A stretch of DNA of 64,000 nucleotides from JABCYV01 sp963729325 (GTDB lineage Bacteria; Acidobacteriota; Terriglobia; Terriglobales; Acidobacteriaceae), in contig CAVSNS010000032.1 in the NCBI GenBank assembly GCA_963729325.1, forward strand, positions 15,328-79,327, in the 5' to 3' direction. The notes beneath the pieces were generated by a model. That model worked only from the letters and a program-made list of their open reading frames with translations. It did no database searches and was not told the origin of the DNA. A program made the translations under genes and the position numbers. Positions 28,781 to 36,837 of this stretch are shown here, one piece after another. Numbering within the stretch: position 1 is the first letter of the stretch; each line of letters opens with the position of its first letter.

Positions 28781-29975
28781 CCCTCCGAGCACACAATCTC
28801 GACTCCACTCTCCCGTACCCACTTGGACGAACTACGCTGCGGCTTGCCTCTCTCCCGCGCGCTGGCCTGCCAACTGATTCGCGCGGGCGACCACGAACTC
28901 CCCGCGCTCCTTGCCGCTGCGGTCGCGGCTAAGCAGCGCTTCAAGCCAGACATCATTACCTACTCCCGTAAAGTCTTTATCCCTCTCACCAATCTCTGCC
29001 GGGATTATTGCGGCTATTGCATCTTTCGACGGGATCCAGGCGATGCAGGCGCGCACACTATGACTCCTGACGAAGTGACTGGAAGTAGTTCGTGCAGGAG
29101 AGAAGATGGGTTGCACCGAGGCACTCTTCAGCTTGGGCGACAAACCCGAGCTCGCGTTTCCCGAGATGCGCGAAGCGCTGCGCCGCCTGGGATACAAGTC
29201 GACTCTGCACTATCTCGAAGCCATGTGCGAATTGGTGCTGCGTGAAACTACCTTGTTGCCACATCCTAATCCGGGACTGCTGAGTGCCGATTGGATCCGG
29301 CGCCTGGCGGCGGTTTCACCCAGTATGGGACTGATGCTGGAGACCACCAGCGACGCCCTGCTTCGGCCCGGCGCTGCGCATGACAACGCACCCGACAAGA
29401 TCCCCAGCAAACGCTTGCGCACCATCGAAGAAGCCGGCAAACAGAATGTGCCGTTCACTACTGGCTTGCTCTTCGGAATCGGTGAGACCCCCGAGGATCG
29501 GGTGAACACACTCCTTGCTATTCGCGAACTTCACCTCCGCTACGGGCACATCCAAGAGGTCATCGTCCAGAACTTTCGCGCCAAGCCTGGCATTCCGATG
29601 CAGGATTGGCCCGAGCCAACCCACGGCGAAATACTCCGCACTGTGGCGGTGGCGAGATTGCTGCTGCCGGACATCAATATTCAAGCTCCGCCCAACCTTT
29701 CAGCTCCGTATTACGATGAACTACTCGGCGCCGGCATTAATGACTGGGGAGGGATCTCGCCCTTGACGCCCGATTTCATCAATCCCGAGAAACCGTGGCC
29801 GCATCTGGAAGAGCTTAGGTTGCGCACTGAAGCCAAGGGATATAGCTTGCGACCGCGACTTCCGATTTATCCTGAGTTCTTGCCTGCCGTTACCGCCGGT
29901 CCTGGGCTTCTCGCGAAAAAGGTCAAGGCAGCGGCGGATCGCGAAGGCTACGCTTGGAGGGCGACCGCTGCATGA
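28781..29975 (+). CDS. cofG: FO synthase subunit 1 (7,8-didemethyl-8-hydroxy-5-deazariboflavin synthase), one frameshift
   Basis: A radical-SAM enzyme that with CofH joins tyrosine and 5-amino-6-ribitylaminouracil into FO, the F420 chromophore. The cluster motif is CRDYCGYC (C-x3-C-x2-C) in FIPLTNLCRDYCGYCIF. Later come MGCTEALFSLGDKPE, LGYKSTLHYLEAMCELVL, VPFTTGLLFGIGETPEDR, and the CofG-typical APPNLSAPYYDELLGAGIND. The frame changes near 29,085 (one extra base before LEVVRAGEKMG). The start is uncertain: GTG 28781 or TTG 28757. Its stop overlaps the cofD start (ATGA). It is separate from cofH, unlike the fused FbiC of actinomycetes. Confidence 0.9.
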
Positions 29976-30932
29976 TTGTTGTGCTTACCGGCGGAACTGG
30001 AGGCGCCAAATTCGTGGATGGTCTTCGGCAAGTGGTTTCCGCCAAGGAACTCACCATCATCGTTAATACCGGAGACGATCTCGAGTGGTGGGGATTGTAC
30101 GTTTCCCCCGATCTGGATTCGATTACCTACGTACTCGCGGGCGTGCTCAGCAAAGAACGAGGCTGGGGCGTGAAGGGAGATACCTTTTTCTGCCTGCAGG
30201 CCATGGGAGAGCTGGGAGAACCGATCTGGTTCCACACTGGCGACCGTGACCTCGCCGTTCACCTGCTTCGTTCGAAACTGTTGACGCAGGGAAAGACGCT
30301 GACGGAGGTGACCGCGGAGATTGCGGCCAAGATGGGAGTTCAGGCCCGTATTCTCCCCATGAGCGACTCTCGAGTGGAAACTCGGGTCGACACGCCAGTG
30401 GGCGAGCTTAGCTTCGAAGAATATTTCGTGCAACGCTGGTTTCAAGACCCAGTGAAATCTGTTCGCCTCGCCGGAGCCGCCGATGCTGAGCCTGCTCCGG
30501 GCGTGATTGATGCCATCATGTCGGCTAGTGTCGTGTTGCTGGCGCCGAGCAACCCAGTTACCAGCATCGGTCCCATTCTGGCGGTGCCAGGTATCACCAA
30601 TGCGTTGAAGCAAACGCGGGCGCCTGTGGCTGCTGTCAGTCCAATTGTCGGCGGAGCGCGCGGTTTCCGGACCAGCTGGAATTTTGATGGCTTCCCAAGG
30701 TCTGCCAGTTTCCATCGCCGGAATTGCCCAGGCCTACCGGGAATTCCTGGACATTCTGGTTGTCGATACTCGCGATGCCCAGCCCGCGGAAGAGTTGCGA
30801 CGGTCGGGATTACGCGTTCACTGCGCCAACACCGTCATGAATACGCCCGACGAAAAGGCTGCGCTTGCGCGCCAGGTGCTCTCGCTGGTCTCCGGAGAAA
30901 ACGCAGCCCGCGCCGCCTCGGACCCGTCATGA
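29972..30932 (+). CDS. cofD: 2-phospho-L-lactate (or PEP-derived) transferase, one frameshift
   Basis: Transfers the phospho-carboxylate moiety from the CofC product to FO, giving (dehydro-)F420-0. The start MIVVLTGGTGGAKFVDGLRQ is the family's nucleotide-binding hallmark. NTGDDLEWWGLYVSPDLDS, GWGVKGDTFFCLQAMGEL, FHTGDRDLAVHL and LLAPSNPVTSIGPILAVPG follow. The frame breaks near 30,665, where one extra G in a GCGCGCGG stretch explains it; the end GPAGILMASQGLPVSIAGIA ... VMNTPDEKAALARQVL is in the next frame. Its stop overlaps cofC's start (ATGA at 30,929-30,932). Confidence 0.92.
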
Positions 30933-31580
30933 TTCTCGTCCCCGTCAAGAGTCTTGCCAACGCCAAGCAACGGCTCGCGTCGATAGCCGACCAGTCCGCC
31001 CGCACCGAATTGGCGCAAGCCATGTTGTTCGACGTTGCTTGACATCCTCGCGACATGCGTAAGTCCTCACGAGGTCAGCGTAGTCACGAGCGATCCCTTC
31101 GCCCTCTATCTGGCGCAACGGTTTAATTTTGCCGTGATTCCCGATCATGCCAACCGCAGTGAGACGGACGCGATTGAGATGGCGACGCAAGTCTGCCAAT
31201 CACGCGGCGTGGAGAGCACGCTCGTAATCCCTGGCGACATTCCGCTGATCCAGGCCTGGGAACTGGAAAAGATTTTCGAGGTTGCGCCTCCTGAGGGATC
31301 TGTCCTCGCGCCCGCCGCAGACGGACGGGGTACGAATGCAATCTGGCGTCGTCCCGCCGCCCTGTTTCCCTTGCGCTTCGGCAACGACAGCTTCAAACCG
31401 CATATGGCTGCTGCCCGCGCCACTCAGAAACCCTGTGTCGTACTCTCGCTTCCCGGCATCGCACTGGACGTCGACAGTCCCTCCGATCTTGCCGAGCTCG
31501 CGGCCGCGCCCTGGCGAAACCCGCGCCCAGCAGTTAATCCGGCGTTGGGACTTGGCCAGTCTGCCTCTGGCAGCGAATGA
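30929..31580 (+). CDS. cofC: Phospho-carboxylate guanylyltransferase, one frameshift
   Basis: Activates 2-phospholactate, phosphoenolpyruvate or 3-phosphoglycerate with GTP for CofD. MILVPVKSLANAKQRLASI is the nucleotidyltransferase N-terminus. After one extra base near 31,035 the protein continues LDILATCVSPHEVSVVTSDP, NRSETDAIEMATQ, LVIPGDIPLIQAWELEKIF, GTNAIWRRPAALFPLRFGNDS and GIALDVDSPSDLAEL. Length about 217 aa is normal. Which three-carbon substrate is used cannot be told from this reading. Confidence 0.9.
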
Positions 31581-31584
31581 GTAA

Positions 31585-32355
31585 ATGACTCAGGCGGACC
31601 ACCCTCGGGAGCTGCGGATTATTCCGGTTTCTTTGCCAGATGAGATACGGCCGGGAGACTCGTTGTCAGAAAAACTTGTGCGCGCGCTAAGGCATCAAAA
31701 GCTGTCGCTGAAAAAAGGAGACATCCTGGTCGTGAAACACAAGATTGTCTCCAAGACCGAAGGGCAGCTGGTGGATTTGAATAAGATCAAACCATCCGTT
31801 GCTTCGCGTGCCTGGGCCCGCCGCTATCATCTTGACGCACGGGTAATGCAATTGGCTCTCGCGCAAAGCAAACGCGTGGTTCGCCGCAAGCGAGGCGTCC
31901 TGATTACGGAGACTCGCCACGGACTGATCTGTGCCAACAGCGGGGTGGATGTTTCCAACGTAGATGGGGGCCGTCACGCCTTGTTGCTTCCAAAAAATCC
32001 CGATAGCTCCGCCGCAGTTCTCCATCGTGAACTGAAAAAGCGTTTGAAACTTTCCCTTCCCGTGATCATCACTGATAGTTTCGGCCGCCCCTGGCGCGAG
32101 GGACTGACCGAGGTAGCCATCGGCGTCGCCGGCATGAAGCCGCTGCACGACTACCGGAGGCGACGCGATCCCTACGGTTATCCTCTGCGCGTGAGTATTG
32201 AGGCTGTCGCGGATGAACTGGCTTGCGCGGCGGGCCTGGTCTGCGGCAAGCTAGCTCGCACGCCGGCGTGTATCATTCGAGGTTTCCGCTATTGGCCGGG
32301 ACGGGGCACGGCTAGTGAGTTGATTCGCGCGGCAGAGCATGACCTGTTTCGCTGA
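31585..32355 (+). CDS. cofE: Coenzyme F420-0:L-glutamate ligase, 256 aa
   Basis: Adds gamma-linked glutamates to F420-0 using GTP. Motifs: GDILVVKHKIVSKTEG near residues 45-60, ANSGVDVSNVDGG, LLLPKNPDSSA, ITDSFGRPWREGLTEVAIGVAG. Only the ligase domain is present; the C-terminal nitroreductase-like domain of bacterial FbiB, which reduces dehydro-F420-0, is absent. The frame is intact and the gene starts 4 bases after cofC. Confidence 0.94.
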   Translation: MTQADHPRELRIIPVSLPDEIRPGDSLSEKLVRALRHQKLSLKKGDILVVKHKIVSKTEGQLVDLNKIKPSVASRAWARRYHLDARVMQLALAQSKRVVRRKRGVLITETRHGLICANSGVDVSNVDGGRHALLLPKNPDSSAAVLHRELKKRLKLSLPVIITDSFGRPWREGLTEVAIGVAGMKPLHDYRRRRDPYGYPLRVSIEAVADELACAAGLVCGKLARTPACIIRGFRYWPGRGTASELIRAAEHDLFR

Positions 32356-32376
32356 AAGGTCGCCTTAGGAGGGTTT

Positions 32377-33609
32377 GTGATTCGTACTCTGACAGATTCG
32401 GAACTGGAGAACTTTCCTTCTCTCGAGTGGTCTGAGATCGCGCCGCGCATGACCTCAGAGTCGCGTGCTGCGCTCGATGAGGTATTGAAATCCCAGGACG
32501 GGGCCGTGCTCTCGTCCCAACAGCGCCAACTGCTGGCCAATGCCGAGGGCGATGATCTTCTCGGCCTGCTGGTTGCCGCAGACACTCTGCGCCGCGATCT
32601 GGTGGGAAATCTGATCACCTATGTCGTCAACCGCAACATCAATTTCACAAATATCTGTTTTGTCGGCTGCAAGTTTTGCGCCTTCAGCCGGGGACCACGC
32701 GAATCCGATACCTACTTCCACAACCCTGAACAGGTTGGACAGAAAGCGCTCGAAGCCTGGGAGCTTGGCGCAACTGAAGTCTGCATTCAGGGCGGGTTAC
32801 CTCACGGTTTGCCTGCGTTTTATTACCGCGACATTTTGCGCGCGGTCAAAAAAGTCACTCCCCGGATGCACATTCATGCTTTCTCGCCCATGGAAATAGT
32901 CTACGGCGTCGAATTGACTGGCATGCCTCTGCGAGATTACCTATGCATGTTGCGCGACAATGGTCTCGACACTCTGCCCGGGACCGCCGCTGAAATTCTC
33001 GACGACGATGTTCGCGAGGTGCTTTCGCGCAATAAGCTCTCGACCGAACAGTGGAAGCAGGTTATCCGCACCGCGCATCGTTGCGGCATCCGCAGCACCT
33101 CCACACTGATGTACGGACACGTAGAGACACCTGCCCACTGGGTCAATCAGTTGATGCTGCTCCGGGAAATCCAGGCCGAAACCGGCGGATTCACTGAATT
33201 CGTGCCGCTCGGATTCGTGCACCAGAACACGCTGTTGTTCCATCAGGGGATTTCGCGGCCCGGTCCCACCCTAGCCGAGCATCTTAAGATCCACGCTCTC
33301 GCGCGAGTGCTGCTGGCAGGCTCAATCAACAACATCCAGGTTTCGTGGGTGAAGCTGAACCGCCGTTTGTCTCAACTTTGCCTGCACGCGGGTGCGAACG
33401 ATTACGGCGGGACGTTGATGGAAGAGAACATTTCCCGCGAAGCTGGCGCCACGGCTGGGCAGTACACCAGCCCGGAAGAATTCCAATCGCTTATCCTCGA
33501 AATTGGCCGCATTCCCGCCGAACGCAATACCACCTACACCCGCATCAACCTCAAGCTGCGACCAGAGCAGTTAACCCTTGAGCACGTCTGCGAACCGGAG
33601 TTTGCGTGA
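32377..33609 (+). CDS. cofH: FO synthase subunit 2, 410 aa
   Basis: Second radical-SAM half of FO synthase, acting on tyrosine. The cluster is in NICFVGCKFCAFSRGP (C-x3-C-x2-C, about residues 93-100). HIHAFSPMEIVYG, LPGTAAEILDDDVR, STLMYGHVETPAHWVNQL, EFVPLGFVHQNT and the C-terminal GANDYGGTLMEENISREAG are family landmarks. The start is GTG 32377 with AGGAGG at 32,367-32,372. The end overlaps the next gene's start (GTGA). Confidence 0.95.
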   Translation: MIRTLTDSELENFPSLEWSEIAPRMTSESRAALDEVLKSQDGAVLSSQQRQLLANAEGDDLLGLLVAADTLRRDLVGNLITYVVNRNINFTNICFVGCKFCAFSRGPRESDTYFHNPEQVGQKALEAWELGATEVCIQGGLPHGLPAFYYRDILRAVKKVTPRMHIHAFSPMEIVYGVELTGMPLRDYLCMLRDNGLDTLPGTAAEILDDDVREVLSRNKLSTEQWKQVIRTAHRCGIRSTSTLMYGHVETPAHWVNQLMLLREIQAETGGFTEFVPLGFVHQNTLLFHQGISRPGPTLAEHLKIHALARVLLAGSINNIQVSWVKLNRRLSQLCLHAGANDYGGTLMEENISREAGATAGQYTSPEEFQSLILEIGRIPAERNTTYTRINLKLRPEQLTLEHVCEPEFA

Positions 33610-34311
33610 CCACGCCGCGACCCATCGCGGTTCTCGGAGGTACGGGTCCGGAAGGTTTCGGTCTGGCGCTGCGTTGGGCGCGCGCAGGGGAAACCGTCAT
33701 CATCGGATCGCGGGACGCCAAGCGCGCGCAAGATGCGGCGGAAAGAATCAAGGCCACAGCCGGCATCCAGGCGCAAGTTTCGGGCAATGAAAACAATGCC
33801 GCCTGCGCCGCCGCCGAACTAGTCGTGCTGACAGTTCCGTTTGAAGGCCATGCTGCTCTGCTCAAACAGATCAAGCCGGTGATTCGTGCAGGCAGCATTC
33901 TGGTTGACACCACGGTGCCTTTGGCCGCCAGCGTAGGCGGCACGGGCTACCCGCACCCTAGGCGTTTGGCAGGGCTCTGCCGCCCAAGAAGCAGCCGAAC
34001 TCGCTCCCAAAGGCGTATCGGTGGTCGCCGCATTCCAGAACGCCTCTGCCGACCTCTTGAATGGGGACGGCCCGGTGGAATGCGATGTGATCGTTTGCGG
34101 CGATGACCCAAATGCCAATGAGGTAGTGCGCTCACTGGCCGCAAAGATTCCGGGCGTGCGCGCCATCGACGGGGGCAAGCTTGAGAATGCGCGTATCGTC
34201 GAACAGATAACAGCGCTCCTTATCGGCCTCAATATTCGCCACAAAGGCCACTCTGGAATCCGAATCACAGGGCTGCCGGCGACAGCCTACCAGTTCGAGC
34301 AGCGTCTCTAG
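33606..34311 (+). CDS. npdG: NADPH-dependent F420 reductase, one frameshift
   Basis: Moves hydride between NADP(H) and F420, supplying F420H2 to F420-dependent enzymes. N-terminal Rossmann IAVLGGTGPEGFGLALRWARAG and IGSRDAKRAQDAAE; then VVLTVPFEGHAALLK and ILVDTTVPL. The frame changes near 33,944 (one extra G), after which ATRTLGVWQGSAAQEAAELA, VVAAFQNASADLL, DVIVCGDDPNANEVV and GLNIRHKGHSGIRITGLP complete the protein. The GTG start overlaps the cofH stop. Its place at the end of the F420 operon supports the name. Confidence 0.9.
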
Positions 34312-34350
34312 TGGTTCGGAGATAGTCGAGAACGTCCCGATGGTCCCGCT

Positions 34351-35133
34351 ATGAACGACGCCTCCGATAACCGTCCCGCCGTGGAATTTCGCAACGTTTC
34401 CTACCGGCTCGGCGATGGTCACGCGCTAATTCACGGACTCAACCTGGAAGTGCAGCACGGCGAAACTCTCGTGCTGCTGGGTCGCAGCGGTTCCGGCAAA
34501 ACCACGACCCTCAAATTGATCAATCACCTGCTAAGACCAAGCGAAGGTGAAGTTCGCGTGGATGGCCGCTCCACCCAAGCGTGGGACGTGATCCGCCTGC
34601 GTCGCATGATTGGATACGTCATTCAAGAAGTCGGATTGTTTCCCCATTTCACAGTGGAGCGCAACATCGGTTTAGTTCCGCAGATTGAAGGCTGGTCCGC
34701 CGACCGCATTCGCCAACGCGTTCAGGAGTTGCTGCAACTGGTTGGTCTCGACGGCCAGCTCGCTTCGCGTTATCCGCGCGAACTCTCGGGCGGGCAGCGC
34801 CAAAGAGTTGGCGTAGCTCGGGCTCTGGCGGCCGATCCGCCGATTCTACTGATGGACGAGCCTTTCGGCGCTCTCGATCCCATCACCCGCGCCGAATTGC
34901 AGCGAGAATTTCTGGCTCTGCAGCAACGCTTGCAGAAAACCGTGGTCTTCGTTACGCATGATTTGCGGGAAGCCCTTCTGTTCGGCACACGCATCGCTCT
35001 GATGGAGGCGGGTCGCCTGGTCACGGTTGGCGCGCCCGACGAATTTGTGAATTCAACCGAGCCCCTGGTCGCGGCCTATGTAGATGCCTTCGGGACCAAC
35101 TTCAAGAACGACCAAAAGCGAGGCCATCCATGA
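34351..35133 (+). CDS. Osmoprotectant ABC transporter ATP-binding protein
   Basis: OpuCA/ProV/OsmV-type ATPase that energises uptake of betaine, choline or similar compounds. Walker A LLGRSGSGKTTTLKLI, the family-typical VIQEVGLFPHFTVERNI, signature LSGGQRQRVGVARALA, Walker B ILLMDEPFGALDPITR and switch His VFVTHDLREAL. At 260 aa it lacks the C-terminal CBS domains that sense ionic strength in osmoregulated OpuCA, which hints at nutrient uptake rather than osmotic control. Its stop overlaps the permease start (ATGA). Confidence 0.9.
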   Translation: MNDASDNRPAVEFRNVSYRLGDGHALIHGLNLEVQHGETLVLLGRSGSGKTTTLKLINHLLRPSEGEVRVDGRSTQAWDVIRLRRMIGYVIQEVGLFPHFTVERNIGLVPQIEGWSADRIRQRVQELLQLVGLDGQLASRYPRELSGGQRQRVGVARALAADPPILLMDEPFGALDPITRAELQREFLALQQRLQKTVVFVTHDLREALLFGTRIALMEAGRLVTVGAPDEFVNSTEPLVAAYVDAFGTNFKNDQKRGHP

Positions 35134-35763
35134 ACGTTTGGCAATTCATGGTGCAGAACCATACCGAAGTACTGGAACTTACGCTGGAGCACCTTTGGCT
35201 GGTCGGCGCTTCCACTGTGCTTGCGGTGCTGATTGGAATTCCGCTCGGCATCGCGATCACTCGCTGGCCAGCGCTCAACAAGCCGGTTCTGGGCAGCGCC
35301 AACGTTATTCAAACCATCCCCAGTCTGGCCTTGTTCGGCTTTCTCCTGCCCGCGCCCTGGATCGGTGCGCGCGCCGACCGCCTGGCCATCCTGGCGCTCA
35401 CTCTGTACGCGCTTCTGCCGCTCATCCGCAATACCTACACCGGCATCAAGGGAGTAGATCCAGCCGTGGTGGAGGCTGGACGCGGCATGGGCATGACCGG
35501 ACGGCAACTTTTGTGGCAAGTCGAACTTCCGCTGGCTCTTGGCAGTGATTATCGCTGGTGTGCGTGTGGCTACGGTGTTGTCGGTCGGATTGGCAACCAT
35601 TGCCGCGGCCATCGGCGCCGGAGGTTTGGGAGAATATATTTTTCGCGGACTGGCGATGGTGAACAATCAGCTCATCCTGGCGGGAGCCATCCCGGCTGCG
35701 GTGCTGGCAATCACGGCGGACGTCGGCCTGGGATGGCTGGAGAAACGCCTTAGCCCCCGCTGA
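35130..35763 (+). CDS. Osmoprotectant ABC transporter permease, one frameshift
   Basis: OpuCB/OsmW-like inner-membrane subunit with about five to six helices. It begins MNVWQFMVQNHTEVLELTLEHL. Next are VLIGIPLGIAITRWP, VIQTIPSLALFGFLLP and the cytoplasmic coupling loop EAGRGMGMTGRQLLWQVELPLAL. After a frame change near 35,537 AVIIAGVRVATVLSVGLATI and GAGGLGEYIFRGLAM finish the permease signature. Length of 211 aa matches stand-alone Opu permeases. Confidence 0.88.
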
Positions 35764-35803
35764 GAAAAGCTGAGAACTGAGAACTGGCAACTGAGAACTG
35801 GTT
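35763..35803. repeat. Short tandem word repeat (GAGAACTG)
   Basis: Three to four copies of CTGAGAACTG/GAACTGG lie between the permease stop and the binding-protein start. This is the reverse complement of the word at 11,965-12,003. The sequence looks like a dispersed intergenic repeat and encodes nothing. Confidence 0.55.
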
Positions 35804-35810
35804 TTTCAAT

Positions 35811-36726
35811 ATGATTCTCCGCGCCCTGCCCTGCAACTTCGCGCTCGGCAAGCCACACGATTCTCTGGCTGTCATTTCTTCTCGTTAGCGCTGATCGCCT
35901 GCGGTCCCTCGCGCGAGAATCGCATCGTCGTTGGATCCAAGAACTTTACCGAACAGCTCGTCCTCGGAGAAATTATCGCCCAGCAGATCGAAGCCAAAAC
36001 TCATCTGCCGGTCGAGCGCCGTTTCTATCTTGCCGGCAGCTACATCTGCCACCAGGCCATTCTCGGCGGCCGCATTGACATCTATCCCGAATACACTGGC
36101 ACTGCGCTTACGGCGATTCTGAAGGAAAAACCTGAAGGCAGCAGCGAACAAGTCTATCAACAGGTCAAAGACGAATACGCGAGACGCTTCGGCCTCACCG
36201 TTGGCCCATCATTTGGCTTCAACGACACCTTTGCCATTGAAATTCGCGGAGACGACGCTCGTCGTCTGGGCCTCAAGACCATCTCGCAGGCAGCGTCGCT
36301 TACACCCCGCAGTGGCGCGCCGGATTCGGTTACGAGTTCATGGAACGCCCCGACGGCTATAAAGGCCTGGCGGCAACTTACGGTCTGCGCTTCGCCGAGC
36401 CACCTCGCATCATGGATCTGGGTCTGCTGGCCCGCGCCCTAAAGGACAAGCAAATCGATGTCGCCGCCGGCAACACTACCGACGGCTTGATCGCCGCGCT
36501 TGACCTGTTCGTTCTGCAGGACGACCGACATTATTTCCCACCCTACGAAGCGGTGCCCGTGTTTCGCCAAGAGATGCTGGCGCGTCATCCCGAGGTAAAA
36601 CAGGCGCTAGACGAACTCGCAGGCAAGATTTCTGACGATGATATGCGCCAGCTCAACTACGCGGTCGACGGTCAGCACCGCGACGTGAAAGAAGTAGTGC
36701 GCGAGTTTCTGCACGCAAAAAGGTGA
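35811..36726 (+). CDS. Osmoprotectant (betaine/choline-type) substrate-binding lipoprotein, two frameshifts
   Basis: The extracytoplasmic receptor of the OpuC system. I read the gene by hand because no single frame covers it: ATG 35811 opens a short frame; after a shift near 35,870 a lipobox (ALIACGPS) and the family hallmark IVVGSKNFTEQLVLGEII appear. AGSYICHQAILGGRIDIYPE and YTGTALTAILKEKPEG follow. A second shift near 36,295 leads through AYTPQWRAGFGYEFMERPDG, IDVAAGNTTDGLIAALDLFV and LDELAGKISDDDMRQLNYAV to TGA at 36,724. The fold is OpuAC type II; the ligand is presumably a quaternary amine but could be another pathway compound. Confidence 0.82.
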
Positions 36727-36837
36727 CTCTAAAGCCGGACTTGTGCGCCGAGCGGATCGGCCTCGCGACGCGATCTGCGGCAACATCTGCTGCAGCCGAA
36801 CGGCTGAAGAACTGGAGCTGAAGCCAACGACTGCCTC

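Noticed and set aside
28781..31580. Programmed frameshifting in cofG, cofD and cofC
   Set aside because: Shifts occur at unrelated positions without slippery sequence or a downstream structure, and similar breaks occur in 15 other genes.
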